From contig JAJZUP010000004.1 in NCBI GenBank assembly GCA_021848465.1, forward strand, positions 62,001-126,000: a DNA stretch of 64,000 bases. The letters are read 5' to 3'. The position numbers and the translations under genes are program-made. The notes below the pieces were generated by a model. The model ran no database searches. It had not been told where the DNA came from and worked only from the letters and a program-made list of their open reading frames with translations. Shown here in pieces: positions 46,227 through 56,433 of this stretch (position 1 is the first letter of the stretch; each line of letters opens with the position of its first letter). This DNA is from Pseudomonadota bacterium (GTDB lineage: Bacteria; Pseudomonadota; Gammaproteobacteria; Burkholderiales; Gallionellaceae).

Positions 46227-47507
46227 TCAGGTTTGCGGCGCGACGGCAGACAGCAACAGTTGCATGTCGTTAAGCCAGTTATTTTCAAGCTTGTTCTGCT
46301 CTTGCGACGCGGGCCATTGACGGGATATTTCCTGCAGCAATGACTTGAATTGCCAGAGTACTTCGTCAATGACCGGGATGAACTCGGCGATGCATACCGG
46401 GTCGTCGGCAAACATTTGCAGCAGGGCCTCCGGCTCGCGCGGATCAAACCCTGCGCGCAGCAAGCCGAGGCGTAGCTCGGCCAGCCTGTGCTGAGCAAAC
46501 TCGAAGGCCGGGTCGTGAGGGGGCGGGGTGGAATTGCGGTTGAACTCTTCAAATAGCTTGGCAACGATGCGGACCTGCTCGAACAGATGCACCACCTGGG
46601 TGCCGTTGGCCTGGGTTTCCGGGGTGTCGTCATGCAATATCTGCAAGTGGCCGATCAGGCCGGGGCCGAACTGTTTTGCATTCAGCTTGAGCATGATGTC
46701 CAGGTTCTTCCACGGGACATGCGGATTATTGGAGTCGAAAGCCCTGGCTGCCAGCACGGTAATGCCGAGTATCTGTCCGGCCCGACTGATTTTTTCACCG
46801 TGCAGTCCGCGTGGGTAACCGCTGCCGTCCATCTTCTCATGGTGTTCGAACACCGCGTTGGCAATGTGCCTGGGAAGTTCGGGAAACTCCAGCAGCATCA
46901 GGTAGGCGGTCAGCGGATGCACGTACAGGTGGCGGCGTTCCGCCGACGACATGACGTGGTTCGGTGCCAGCAACTGCGGATCGATGTGCAGCAGGCCGAT
47001 GTCCAGCAGCAGGGCCGCGGTGGCGATGGACTCCTCCTCATGCAATGTCATACCTTCGCAACGGGCCAGGTAGACGCTGAGTATCATCATCAACAGGCTG
47101 TGCTGGTAGATGTGGGGAAACTGCTCGCGCGCCACCGTCAGCTTGAGTGCAAGCGGAGTGGGTAAATGAATGTCCGCGATAATCTGGCGGTACGAGTTGC
47201 CCTGGCTGACGAAGGCTGCGATTTTGCGCAGCTTGTCGTTATGATCCAGCCAGCCATGCACGTCAGCAAGCAGTTGCTCTGCGTTCAGGATGTTTTCGAT
47301 GGTCAGCGACTTCTCGATCGGGGCCAGCAATTTGTGCCGGATCAACCGTTCGTAAAGGGCACTGGAAATATGGACATTGGCCGAAACCAGCTTGAGGCCG
47401 CCTTGGGCGTAAATATCTTCGGTAGAAGTAATGCGCCGCGAATCCCCCAGCTCGGTGAGGGCGCGCAGGTAATATTCGTCGTGACGTTCCTGGCTATCCG
47501 CTTCCAT
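46227..47507 (-). CDS. Degenerate HD-GYP domain protein
   Basis: 426 residues from the ATG at 47507, with AAGGAG 7 nt upstream. A soluble protein with an N-terminal region of unknown type (1-125) and an HD-GYP-like domain (about 130-290). The HD motif is broken: LLLDIGLLHI replaces HDIGK, so the metal-binding His and the Lys are gone. HHEKMDGSGYPRGL is kept. The C-terminal 130 residues are helical. It is probably catalytically dead and could bind c-di-GMP or act as a scaffold. It ends 5 bp from the palindromic element and follows the P-ATPase gene by 53 bp on the same strand. Confidence 0.8.
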   Translation of the reverse strand: MEADSQERHDEYYLRALTELGDSRRITSTEDIYAQGGLKLVSANVHISSALYERLIRHKLLAPIEKSLTIENILNAEQLLADVHGWLDHNDKLRKIAAFVSQGNSYRQIIADIHLPTPLALKLTVAREQFPHIYQHSLLMMILSVYLARCEGMTLHEEESIATAALLLDIGLLHIDPQLLAPNHVMSSAERRHLYVHPLTAYLMLLEFPELPRHIANAVFEHHEKMDGSGYPRGLHGEKISRAGQILGITVLAARAFDSNNPHVPWKNLDIMLKLNAKQFGPGLIGHLQILHDDTPETQANGTQVVHLFEQVRIVAKLFEEFNRNSTPPPHDPAFEFAQHRLAELRLGLLRAGFDPREPEALLQMFADDPVCIAEFIPVIDEVLWQFKSLLQEISRQWPASQEQNKLENNWLNDMQLLLSAVAPQT

Positions 47508-47560
47508 GGCAGAACTCCTTGACGAATTTATAACATTTGGAATGAATGAATTCCAGCGTT

Positions 47561-49750
47561 TCAGGCGTGTTGGGATTCAGCCTTGCCTGGCTCCCATTTT
47601 TTCAGAAGCAGCGCATTGGTCACCACTGAAACCGAGCTCATCGCCATTGCCCCACCGGCTATCACCGGATTCAGCAAACCGAAGGCCGCGAGCGGGATGC
47701 CCAGCACGTTGTAGGCAAAGGCAAAGAACAGGTTTTGCCGTATTTTTGCCAGTGTCACGCGGGAAAGATCAATCGCGCTGACTACCGACATCAGGTCGTT
47801 ATGCATCAGCGTGATGTCGGCTGCTTCGATGGCGATGTCGCTGCCGCTCTTCATGGCAAAGCTGACATCGGCAGCGGCCAGTGCCGGGGCGTCGTTGATG
47901 CCGTCACCGACCATGCCCACGGTGCGTCCGGTACCCTTCAACGCTGCGATATGGCGGGCTTTATCCTCCGGCCTGACCTCCGCCAGGTATTCGTCAATAC
48001 CCGCCTGGCGGGCAATAGCCTGCGCCGTGGTTTCGTTATCCCCGCTCAGCATCACCACGCGTATCTTCATCGTGCGCAATTGGCGGATGGCCTCGGTGCT
48101 GCTGGGGCGCAAGCGGTCGGCAAATGCCACCAGGCCAAACGGCGCATCCCCGCGCGATACCGCGATGATGCTTTTGCCTTGTTGTTGCAGGCTGATCAGG
48201 TCGGCGGCGGAAAATGCCGCACCGGACTGTTCGGCAACAAACGCGGGCGCACCCAGGCGGTAGGTCTCCCCGGCAATCGTGCCGCTCAATCCGCTGCCGG
48301 CCAGTTCGTGAAAGTCGCTGGCAGCGTCCAGCGCGATCCCGTGCGTGCGTGCATGAGTGGCGAGCGCGACAGACAGCGGGTGGGTGGAGTGCTGTGCCAG
48401 GCTGGCGGCGATCGCCAGCAATTGCTGGCTGTCGCGATTGCTTGCGGGTAGCAGGTCGGTCACGACCGGGATGCCTTCAGTCAGGGTGCCGGTCTTGTCG
48501 AGCACCAGCACATTCAATTGGTGGGCGCGCTCCAGAGCGGCAGCATCCTTGACCAGGATGCCGGCGTAGGCCGCGCGGCCGGTGGCCACCACGATGGCGG
48601 TGGGAGTAGCGAGACCGAGTGCGCACGGACAGGCAATCACCAGAACGGAAACGGCGCTGATCAGTGCATCGGAGAAATTCTCGCCGCTATACAGCCAGGC
48701 AAAGAATGTGATGGCGGCCAGGGCCAGTACAGTCGGCACGAAAATCCCGGAAATCCTGTCGGCCAGCCGCTGGATCGGCGCTTTCGAGCCTTGCGCCTGT
48801 TCGACTAGGCGGATGATGGCAGCCAGTTGGGTCTGGCTGCCCACGGCGATTGCGCGGCATTTCAGCAGGCCCTGCTGGTTCAGCGTGGCGGCGTAAACCT
48901 TGTCGTCCAGTCGCTTTTCCTGTGGCAGGCTTTCGCCGGTCAGCATGCTTTCATTCACGCTGGAGTTTCCTTCCAGCACCACGCCGTCAACCGGCACGGC
49001 CTCGCCGGGACGTACGATGAAAATGTCATCCGGGCGGAATTGCCCGATCGAAACGTCCATCTCCACGCCGTCGCGCACCACGTGGGCAATTTTCGGTTGC
49101 AGTTTGAACAGCGCCTCCAGCGCAGCCGAAGCTTTGCCCTTGGCGCGCGCTTCCAGCAGCTTGCCGAGCAGCACCAGCGTGATCAGCGTGGCGCTGGCTT
49201 CAAAATACACCGGCTGGTGCACGCCAAACAACACAATGCCGCAACTCAGGAAATAGGCTGCGCTGGTGCCCAGGGCAACCAGCACATCCATGTTGCTGCT
49301 ACGGTTTTTCAGGCTGGCCCAGGCACCGCGGTAGAAGCGCGCCCCGATCCAGAACTGTACCGGCGTGGCCAGCAGCCATTGCAGCCAGACCGGGAGTATG
49401 AAGTGGATGCCGAGCAGCATCATCACCATTTCCAGCAGCATCGGTGTGATCAGGCCAACGGCTATCAGGAACTGCATCTTCTCGTGCTTGTACAGGGCTT
49501 CCTTGGCGAGTTTCTCGGCCGCGAAATCGCGTGCGACATGGGCGTCGAAGCCGGTCTTGCGCACGGCTTCAAGCAGGGTGTCCAGCGCGACGTTGTGCGG
49601 GTCGAACGTCACACTGGCCTTTTCGGTGGCGATATTGACCACGGCAGTGACATCAGGAAGTTCGTTCAGTGATTTTTCCAGGCGCGCGGAGCAGGAGGCG
49701 CAGCGCATCCCGGTAATTTGCAATTCGGCGTGAGAGAGTGATTTATCCAT
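47561..49750 (-). CDS. copA: Copper-translocating P-type ATPase
   Basis: 729 residues from the ATG at 49750 ([10 protein letters not shown]). One N-terminal heavy-metal domain has GMRCASC (Cys17, Cys20). There are eight predicted helices, with [10 protein letters not shown] in helix 6 (the Cu+ transport site), the actuator loop TGES, DKTGTLT with the phosphorylated Asp, and [10 protein letters not shown]. It exports Cu+ to the periplasm for detoxification or cuproprotein supply. The gene diverges from mtaP with only 75 bp between starts. I see no CueR-type operator there. Confidence 0.93.
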   Translation of the reverse strand: MDKSLSHAELQITGMRCASCSARLEKSLNELPDVTAVVNIATEKASVTFDPHNVALDTLLEAVRKTGFDAHVARDFAAEKLAKEALYKHEKMQFLIAVGLITPMLLEMVMMLLGIHFILPVWLQWLLATPVQFWIGARFYRGAWASLKNRSSNMDVLVALGTSAAYFLSCGIVLFGVHQPVYFEASATLITLVLLGKLLEARAKGKASAALEALFKLQPKIAHVVRDGVEMDVSIGQFRPDDIFIVRPGEAVPVDGVVLEGNSSVNESMLTGESLPQEKRLDDKVYAATLNQQGLLKCRAIAVGSQTQLAAIIRLVEQAQGSKAPIQRLADRISGIFVPTVLALAAITFFAWLYSGENFSDALISAVSVLVIACPCALGLATPTAIVVATGRAAYAGILVKDAAALERAHQLNVLVLDKTGTLTEGIPVVTDLLPASNRDSQQLLAIAASLAQHSTHPLSVALATHARTHGIALDAASDFHELAGSGLSGTIAGETYRLGAPAFVAEQSGAAFSAADLISLQQQGKSIIAVSRGDAPFGLVAFADRLRPSSTEAIRQLRTMKIRVVMLSGDNETTAQAIARQAGIDEYLAEVRPEDKARHIAALKGTGRTVGMVGDGINDAPALAAADVSFAMKSGSDIAIEAADITLMHNDLMSVVSAIDLSRVTLAKIRQNLFFAFAYNVLGIPLAAFGLLNPVIAGGAMAMSSVSVVTNALLLKKWEPGKAESQHA

Positions 49751-49825
49751 GAGGCATACATTAACATGCTTGAGAAAAAACGGCTTTCCTGTTTCAATCC
49801 GGCCAGCCACAACATGGGGACGAGT

Positions 49826-50701
49826 ATGGGAAAAGCAAGTATCGGCATCATCGGCGGCAGCGGCGTATATGACATCGAAGGCCTGACAAACAAGCGCTGG
49901 GAACGAATCGAATCGCCTTTCGGGGTTGCATCCGACGAATTGCTGTTCGGCGAACTGAATGGCGTGAAGCTGGCCTTCCTGCCGCGTCATGGTCGCGGAC
50001 ATAAGATTCCCCCGTCTGAAATCAACTTTCGCGCCAATATCGACGTCCTCAAACGCGCCGGTGTTAACGATGTCATTTCCGTCAGCGCAGTCGGCTCGCT
50101 GCGCGAGCATCTAGCTCCCGGCACCTTTGTCATTGTCGACCAGTTCATCGACCGCACTTTTGCGCGCGAAAAATCCTTTTTCGGTACCGGGCTGGTGGCG
50201 CACGTCTCGATGGCGCACCCGGTGTGCAAGCGCCTCGGCGACCATATCGAGGCTGCGGCAAAGGAGGCCGGTATCGCCGCGCTGCGCGGCGGCACCTACC
50301 TGGTGATGGAGGGGCCGCAATTCTCCAGCCTGGCCGAATCCGAGCTGTACCGCCAATGGGGTTGCGATGTGATCGGCATGACCAACATGCCCGAAGCCAA
50401 GCTCGCGCACGAGGCTGAGCTGTGCTACGCCACGGTGGCGATGGTGACCGACTACGACTGTTGGCACCCCGGCCATGACGCGGTAACCGTGGAGCAGATC
50501 GTCAAGGTGCTGCTGGCGAATGCCGACAAGGCCAAGACGCTGGTGAAGCATGTGGTGCCGCGTGCCGGCGGCGACGCGGCGGCATGTAATTGCGGCTGCC
50601 GCAGTGCATTGCAGCATGCGCTGATCACCGCACCGGAAGCGCGCGATCCCGCGCTGCAACAGAAGCTGCAAGCGGTCGCCGGGCGGGTGCTGAAAGCCTG
50701 A
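49826..50701 (+). CDS. mtaP: S-methyl-5'-thioadenosine phosphorylase
   Basis: 291 residues from the ATG at 49826 ([16 protein letters not shown]), which has GGGGA just upstream; an in-frame ATG at 49814 and a longer one at 49766 are weaker. Family motifs: phosphate-binding [42 protein letters not shown] and [31 protein letters not shown]. It cleaves MTA (from polyamine synthesis) to adenine and 5-methylthioribose-1-phosphate. apt and mtnA downstream take these two products. Two bases separate its stop from the next gene's start. Confidence 0.95.
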   Translation: MGKASIGIIGGSGVYDIEGLTNKRWERIESPFGVASDELLFGELNGVKLAFLPRHGRGHKIPPSEINFRANIDVLKRAGVNDVISVSAVGSLREHLAPGTFVIVDQFIDRTFAREKSFFGTGLVAHVSMAHPVCKRLGDHIEAAAKEAGIAALRGGTYLVMEGPQFSSLAESELYRQWGCDVIGMTNMPEAKLAHEAELCYATVAMVTDYDCWHPGHDAVTVEQIVKVLLANADKAKTLVKHVVPRAGGDAAACNCGCRSALQHALITAPEARDPALQQKLQAVAGRVLKA

Positions 50702-50703
50702 GC

Positions 50704-53700
50704 GTGGCAAACAAGGCAGCCTCTTCCGTGCAACATCAGGCCGCACCGGCGGAGAAGGATTTTTTGCTGGAGCGTGCCATCCAGGATGCGTTGCAGGCGC
50801 AGTTTTTCGATGTGGCGCCGGGCTGCTTCTACACGATGCAACGCAGTCCTGAAGGCGTATACCGCATAGCATTTGCCAGTGCCGGTATCCGCGAGCTGCT
50901 GGGGCTTGAGCCGCAGCAGGTCATGCAGGACATCGCGCTCTTGTCTGCATCCATGCACCCGGAAGATCACTCCGCTGTCCGGCAAAAATGGGAACGCTCC
51001 GCAGCGGAACTGATGCCCTTCCACGCCGAATACCGCATCACGCATCCCGGCAAGGGGGCATGCTGGCTCGAATCGCATGCGCGGCCGCAGCGCAATCCGG
51101 ATGGCAGCGTGTACTGGAGCGGCTTCATGCACGACATCACCGAACGCAAGCGTTCCGAGCAAGCGCTGTATTTCATAGCCCAGCGCAGTTGGGTCGGCAG
51201 CGGGCAAAGCTTTTTCCATTCCCTCGCGCAATACCTCGGGGAAACGCTGGCGGTGGATTACGTCATTATCGCCGGGTTGACGGAAACGCCGGAGATTGCC
51301 GAGAGCGTTGCGTTTTATGTGCGGGGGCAGATTGTTGAAGACATCCGCTACAACCTGGTCGGAACGCCCTGCGAGAATGTGATGGGGCGCAGTTATAGCT
51401 GCTATCCGCGCGGGGTGCGTGAGTTGTTCCCGGATGACCCGACACTGGTGGAGATGGGGGCGGAGAGCTATGCCGGCATTCCGCTGTGGGACTCCACCGG
51501 CGACGCAATCGGTGTGATTGCGGCGCTGCACAGTGCACCGTTTGTCGACACAAGCTCCATTCAGCAATTGCTGGAAATCACCTCGATCCGTGCGGCGGCC
51601 GAGCTGGAACGCGCCCGCAGCGATGCCGCACTGTGTGCCAGCGAGCGCGAATTTCGCAGCTTGGCCGACAATCAGCCGGATAATGTGATCCGCTTCGACC
51701 GTGACGGGCGGGTGCGCTATATGAATCCGGCCGCGCTGAAGAGCCTGGAGGCGGAGCTGCCCCCCGTGTTGGGCAACATTTCCACCGAGATATACCCGGA
51801 CCGTCCTGCCGCCAGGCAGGTTCAGGCGGTGCTGCAGCAGGTCGTGGCGAGCGGGGTGCCGACCGAAATCGACATCCAGGTCGCGGGGGCTTCCGGTGAG
51901 AAGCGCATCCACCATGTGCGCTATGTTCCTGAGCGCAACGAGCTGGGCGAGGTGAGCGGCGTACTGTCTATCGGGCGTGACATCACCGAGCGCATCAGCA
52001 TGGAGAGGGAAATGCGCAGCTCGCGCGATTTCCTCAATAATGTTCTGCTCACGATCACCGACCCGGTATTCGTCAAGGATCGCGCGCACCGCTGGATACT
52101 CATCAACGATGCGTTCTGCAAGCTGGTCGGACAGCCGCGCAAGATGCTGCTCGGAAAAACCGATCACGACTTCATGCCCAGGGAGCAGGCGGACGTTTTC
52201 TGGGAAAAAGACGAACTGGTTTTTACGACCGGCGAGCCGAACATCAACGACGAAGTGATCACCGGCACGCATGGGGAAACGCGCTTTGTCCAGACCAAGA
52301 AAATGGCCTTTATTTCGAGCAGCGGCCAGCCCATCCTGGTTGGCGTGATCCGCGACATGACCGAGCACAAGTGCTTCGAAGAGCGCTTGCAGGAACTCAA
52401 TGAAAGCCTGGAGGCGCGCGTCGAACAGCGTACCCATGAACTTGCCCGCGCGATGCGGCAGGCGGAAGCCGCAAACCGTGCCAAGAGCGACTTCCTCGCC
52501 AACATGAGTCATGAGATCCGTACGCCGATGAACAGCATCATCGGCATGGCGCAACTCGCGCTGAAACATGAAACTCATCCGCGTACCCGTACATACCTGG
52601 AGAAGATCCTGTTTTCCGGCGAGCACCTACTCGGAATCATCGGCGACATCCTGGATTTCTCCAAGCTGGATGCCGGCAAGCTTGAGGTTGAAGAGGTTGA
52701 TTTCGATCTCGGCGATATCCTGGAAAACCTGCACGACCTGTTCCATGAGCGCGCCGAGAAGAAGGGCCTGAAGCTGCGCTTCGAGATTGAGCCGGGCTTG
52801 CGCCTGCACCTGCGCGGCGACCCGCTGCGCCTAGGGCAGGTGCTGATCAACCTGGTGAGCAACGCGATCAAGTTTACCGAAGCGGGGCTGGTCAATGTCG
52901 TAGTGCGCATGCTGGAATTGAAGCCCGACTCGGTGCTGGTCTGCTTTGCGGTACAGGACAGCGGCATCGGCATGAGCGAACAGGTGCTCGCGAAACTTTT
53001 CCAGCCGTTTCAGCAGGCCGATACTTCAACCACGCGTCAGTATGGCGGCACCGGGCTGGGGCTGGCGATTTGCAAGCAACTGGTCGAATTGATGCCGGAT
53101 GGCCGTATCGGCGTGGACAGCCAGTTGGGGATAGGCAGCAATTTCTGGTTCCAGGTGCGGTTCGGAAAAGGCAACGTCTTCCAGTCTGCAACGCGGCAGG
53201 CTTCGGCGGAGCTGGTTCCGGAGGTGCTGGAAGCATTCGGACAGGCGCGCATCCTGCTGGTGGAAAACAACCAGTTCAATCAGGAAGTGGTGTGCGAATT
53301 CCTCGACAACGTCGGAGCCAAGGTAGTTGTCGCCCAGAATGGCCTGGAAGCGCTCCACTGCCTGCGCGGCGAGCAGTTCGACTGTGTGCTGATGGACATC
53401 CAGATGCCGGTGATGGACGGCTACGAAGCCACACAGCGGATTCGCGACGAGCTGGAATTGAGCGGATTGCCGGTGATTGCGATGACCGCGGACGTCTGGG
53501 ACGGCGACCGCGAGCAATGCCTGGCGGCGGGCATGAATGACTACATCAGCAAGCCGTTCCGCCCGGAGGCCCTGTATGCCACCATTGCGCGCTGGCTGCC
53601 GGGCGCACCGGCTGCCCCGCAATTCGAGGCTCCGGTCGTCGAAAGCGAGCCGAACGGCGTGCTGGATATGGAGGAACTGGCGGCGCTGGTCGGCGGCAGG

Positions 53701-53991
53701 CGCGACCGGATGCGCGAATTTGCCGACAAATTCCTGGCATCCGCGCAGGCCGGCATGGAGGAAATCGAAAACGCCTTGCGCCGTCATGACCAGGCGGCAC
53801 TGGCAGTGCTGGCGCATCATCATAAGGGCGCGGCCGGGCTGGCCGGGGCGACCGGGTTTTTCAAACTGTGCCAGACCCTGGAGCGCCAGGCAAAAAATCA
53901 GGACAGCATCCTGCACCTGCTGGAGACCGTATCCGCCATGCATGCCATGCTGGAGCAGGTCGAGCAGCGCATGCGCAAGGAGTTGGGGTAA
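50704..53991 (+). CDS. Hybrid histidine kinase PAS-GAF-PAS-PAS-HisKA-HATPase-REC-HPt
   Basis: 1095 residues from a GTG at 50704, 2 bp after mtaP; longer readings lie within mtaP. No membrane helix. PAS (about 30-150, DITERK), GAF (165-310), PAS (325-440), PAS (455-570), coiled coil, HisKA with His603 in [10 protein letters not shown], HATPase ([23 protein letters not shown]), REC with Asp898 in [11 protein letters not shown], and a C-terminal HPt with phosphoacceptor His1038 in AHHHKGAAG. It is a complete internal phosphorelay lacking only its final regulator. Its family differs from that of the island kinases. Its place inside the methionine-salvage cluster is unexplained. Confidence 0.92.
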   Translation: MANKAASSVQHQAAPAEKDFLLERAIQDALQAQFFDVAPGCFYTMQRSPEGVYRIAFASAGIRELLGLEPQQVMQDIALLSASMHPEDHSAVRQKWERSAAELMPFHAEYRITHPGKGACWLESHARPQRNPDGSVYWSGFMHDITERKRSEQALYFIAQRSWVGSGQSFFHSLAQYLGETLAVDYVIIAGLTETPEIAESVAFYVRGQIVEDIRYNLVGTPCENVMGRSYSCYPRGVRELFPDDPTLVEMGAESYAGIPLWDSTGDAIGVIAALHSAPFVDTSSIQQLLEITSIRAAAELERARSDAALCASEREFRSLADNQPDNVIRFDRDGRVRYMNPAALKSLEAELPPVLGNISTEIYPDRPAARQVQAVLQQVVASGVPTEIDIQVAGASGEKRIHHVRYVPERNELGEVSGVLSIGRDITERISMEREMRSSRDFLNNVLLTITDPVFVKDRAHRWILINDAFCKLVGQPRKMLLGKTDHDFMPREQADVFWEKDELVFTTGEPNINDEVITGTHGETRFVQTKKMAFISSSGQPILVGVIRDMTEHKCFEERLQELNESLEARVEQRTHELARAMRQAEAANRAKSDFLANMSHEIRTPMNSIIGMAQLALKHETHPRTRTYLEKILFSGEHLLGIIGDILDFSKLDAGKLEVEEVDFDLGDILENLHDLFHERAEKKGLKLRFEIEPGLRLHLRGDPLRLGQVLINLVSNAIKFTEAGLVNVVVRMLELKPDSVLVCFAVQDSGIGMSEQVLAKLFQPFQQADTSTTRQYGGTGLGLAICKQLVELMPDGRIGVDSQLGIGSNFWFQVRFGKGNVFQSATRQASAELVPEVLEAFGQARILLVENNQFNQEVVCEFLDNVGAKVVVAQNGLEALHCLRGEQFDCVLMDIQMPVMDGYEATQRIRDELELSGLPVIAMTADVWDGDREQCLAAGMNDYISKPFRPEALYATIARWLPGAPAAPQFEAPVVESEPNGVLDMEELAALVGGRRDRMREFADKFLASAQAGMEEIENALRRHDQAALAVLAHHHKGAAGLAGATGFFKLCQTLERQAKNQDSILHLLETVSAMHAMLEQVEQRMRKELG

Positions 53992-54047
53992 AGTTCCAAG
54001 TTGAATCGCTCGGCGCTGTGCCGAACGCACTACACAGGAAGACAGGC

Positions 54048-54686
54048 ATGACAGAAGCAGAATTACGGCAGCAGTTGCTGCTCACCTTGCGCCGCATGGT
54101 CGAACTGGGCCTCAATCGCGGTACGGCCGGCAACGCCTCGGTGCGTTGCGCAGACAATGTCCTGATTACGCCTTCCGCACTACCGGTGGCCGACATGGGC
54201 GAATCCGACATGGTGTTGCTGGATAACAACGGCAAGGTGCTGCAAGGCCGCAAGCCCTCCAGCGAATGGCGAGTTCATTGCGACATTCTGAATGCGCGCG
54301 CCGAGATCGGTGCTGTGCTGCACATGCACTCGACCTACGCCACCACTCTGGCCTGTCTTGGGCGTGACGTACCTGCCGTGCACTACCATATCGCCATCGC
54401 CGGCGGCGACAATATCCGTTGCGCGCCATATACCCTCTTCGGCGAACAGACGCTGGCTGATTTTGCGTCGGACGCCCTGCATGGGCGCAAGGCCTGCCTG
54501 CTCGGCAACCACGGAATGATTGCGTTGGGCAAAGACCTTGACGATGCCCTGGCCGTTGCGCAGGAAGTCGAATTCCTGTGCGAGCTCTACTGGCGCACCC
54601 TGGCCGTCGGCACGCCCAACATCCTCAGTGCGGCGCAGATGCAGGTCGTGCAGGAAAAATTCGTGGAGTACAAAAAACGCAGTTAG
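54048..54686 (+). CDS. Class II (FucA-like) aldolase, probable Ald2 of the DHAP shunt
   Basis: 212 residues from the ATG at 54048 (AGGAAG upstream). A Zn-dependent aldolase: Glu73 (KPSSEWRVH), His92 and His94 (HMHSTYAT) and His155 (GNHGM) fall at the same residue numbers as the metal ligands and catalytic Glu of E. coli FucA. Between mtaP, apt and mtnA, the likely substrate is 5-methylthioribulose-1-phosphate (or 5-deoxyribulose-1-phosphate), split into dihydroxyacetone phosphate and an aldehyde. MtnB dehydratase belongs to the same superfamily and is the alternative, but no mtnC or mtnD is seen here. Confidence 0.85.
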   Translation: MTEAELRQQLLLTLRRMVELGLNRGTAGNASVRCADNVLITPSALPVADMGESDMVLLDNNGKVLQGRKPSSEWRVHCDILNARAEIGAVLHMHSTYATTLACLGRDVPAVHYHIAIAGGDNIRCAPYTLFGEQTLADFASDALHGRKACLLGNHGMIALGKDLDDALAVAQEVEFLCELYWRTLAVGTPNILSAAQMQVVQEKFVEYKKRS

Positions 54687-54695
54687 CAAAAACAT

Positions 54696-54778
54696 CCCGT
54701 TCGTGGTGAGCCGGTCGAACCATGAACGGATTTATGGTTCGATTCCGTTCGCCCTGCGACAGGCTCAGGACGAACGGG
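54696..54778. repeat. REP-like intergenic palindrome
   Basis: CCCGTTCGTGGTGAGCC at the left and GGCTCAGGACGAACGGG at the right form an imperfect inverted repeat. An inner pair, GTCGAACCATGAACGG / ATGGTTCGATTCCGTT, makes a second hairpin. The GTTCGTCCTGAGC-type sequence is a common interspersed repeat in proteobacteria. It fills the gap between the aldolase gene and apt. Confidence 0.7.
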
Positions 54779-54798
54779 TTTGTAAACAGGAAATCAGC

Positions 54799-55326
54799 AT
54801 GCCCATCAAATCCCGTGTCCGTACCGTTCCCCACTACCCCAAGCAGGGCATCATGTTCCGCGACATCACCACGGTGCTCAAAGACCCCGTCGGCCTGCGC
54901 GCCACCATCGACGAACTGGTGCGCCGTTATAAAGACGTGAAGATCGACAAGATCGCCGGCATCGAATCGCGCGGCTTCATCATCGGCGCGCCGCTGGCCT
55001 ACGCGCTCGGCATCGGCTTCGTACCGATCCGCAAGAAAGGCAAGCTGCCCGCCGAAGTCATCGGCCACGACTACGAACTGGAATACGGCACCGACCGCAT
55101 CGAAATCCACACCGACGCCATCGCCAAAGGCGAAACGGTGCTGCTGGTCGATGACCTCATTGCCACCGGCGGCACCGCCGAAGCCGCCTGTATCCTGATC
55201 GAAAAGATGGGCGGCAAGATCGTCGAATGCTGCTTCATGATCGACCTGCCGGACATCGGCGGCCGCGCGCGGCTGGAGCAGCGCGGGCATAAGGTGTTTG
55301 CGCTGTGCGAGTTCGAGGGGGACTAG
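54799..55326 (+). CDS. apt: Adenine phosphoribosyltransferase
   Basis: 175 residues from the ATG at 54799 (AGGAAA upstream). The PRPP-binding motif is VLLVDDLIATGGTA; adenine-site features are FRDITTVLKD near the N-terminus and IAGIESRGFIIGAPLAY. It converts adenine plus PRPP to AMP, salvaging the base released by MtaP. The longer reading from 54520 passes through the repeat and is rejected. Its stop directly abuts the start of the DUF4424 gene. Confidence 0.95.
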   Translation: MPIKSRVRTVPHYPKQGIMFRDITTVLKDPVGLRATIDELVRRYKDVKIDKIAGIESRGFIIGAPLAYALGIGFVPIRKKGKLPAEVIGHDYELEYGTDRIEIHTDAIAKGETVLLVDDLIATGGTAEAACILIEKMGGKIVECCFMIDLPDIGGRARLEQRGHKVFALCEFEGD

Positions 55327-56433
55327 ATGAGATGTGTTTTGTTTTTTATTTCATTGCTGATCTCTATACCTTGTGTTGCAAATGACAGCATTGGCTATTT
55401 GGGGGCTGGCGGAATTGAGTTTAAAAGGACAACTGATATTTCGATGGAAAGAGAAGTTCTGACCATTTCTCGAAGTTTGATTCGAGTAGAGTATGAATTC
55501 TTAAATACCTCTTCTTTTCCAATTAGCGAAACTGTGTTTTTTCCTATGCCTTTTTATGGATTTGATGAGGGATGTAGTCCACAACATTCTGGTCAACTGG
55601 TGGGGTTTAAGTTGTGGGTAGATGGGGTTCAGCAGAATACATCACGTTTGGTGCGAGCAATGCTGAAAGACAAAGATGTGACGAGCCGGTTAAGGGAACT
55701 AGGCTTTAGTGATGAAGATATTGCTGAATATCGCGGAGTTGAGGGGAACTGTTATTCTGGTAATACGGTTTCTTCGACTGGCGTTTTTTCAAAAAACATG
55801 GTGATTTTGAGTAAAGAGGGATTGGCGGATATTAGGAATGAGTCCGGCATTATGTTTGCAACTCCTTTGTGGAAATCAGCCTATTACTATTCTTGGAATC
55901 AAGTTTTCCCGCCGAAGACTGTTGTACGCATTAGCCATGAGTATGTCCCGTTCTTAGGTGGGCAAAGCGGAGAGTATAACTTTGCGCGACTAAACGAACT
56001 TAAGTCGACCTATGGAAATCTTTTGAGGAATTTTTGTATAACGGATGGGACGCTTCATTCCGGCGCAGAAATTCAGGGGCGCATGACAACAGGGACTTTG
56101 CAGATTCCATTGGAAGGGCTTTCAGGCGAGGAGGTCAGCTATATTTTGACGACAGGTGCCAACTGGGCAGGGGCGATTAAGGACTTTACACTGAATTTAA
56201 AAAAAGGGAGCAAGGATGAGATCGTCTCATTATGCTTTGACGGAAAATTCAAGAAACAAGATGATTTAACAATCTCCTTGCATGAAAAAAACTTCATTCC
56301 AAGAAAAGACATAACAGCAATTTTTTTTCATGTTCCATTGAGTCGCCCCGCAAACCCCGATGAGATACGCTATAGGCCTGGTTATAGGAAACATAAGGAC
56401 CAGTTAACTGAATCAATCGGAGTTGGTAAATGA
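55327..56433 (+). CDS. DUF4424-like secreted protein, AT-rich
   Basis: 368 residues with a signal peptide (MRCVLFFISLLISIPCVA, cleavage before NDS). The mature start NDSIGYLGAGGIEFKRT plus ISMEREVLTIS and VEYEFLNTSSFPISETVFFPMP fits the DUF4424 family of extracytoplasmic beta-rich proteins of unknown role. Base composition and codon use are markedly AT-rich compared with every neighbour, suggesting recent acquisition. It nevertheless fits exactly between apt (0 bp gap) and mtnA (ATGA overlap), so it is read with the salvage genes. Family call moderate. Confidence 0.75.
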   Translation: MRCVLFFISLLISIPCVANDSIGYLGAGGIEFKRTTDISMEREVLTISRSLIRVEYEFLNTSSFPISETVFFPMPFYGFDEGCSPQHSGQLVGFKLWVDGVQQNTSRLVRAMLKDKDVTSRLRELGFSDEDIAEYRGVEGNCYSGNTVSSTGVFSKNMVILSKEGLADIRNESGIMFATPLWKSAYYYSWNQVFPPKTVVRISHEYVPFLGGQSGEYNFARLNELKSTYGNLLRNFCITDGTLHSGAEIQGRMTTGTLQIPLEGLSGEEVSYILTTGANWAGAIKDFTLNLKKGSKDEIVSLCFDGKFKKQDDLTISLHEKNFIPRKDITAIFFHVPLSRPANPDEIRYRPGYRKHKDQLTESIGVGK

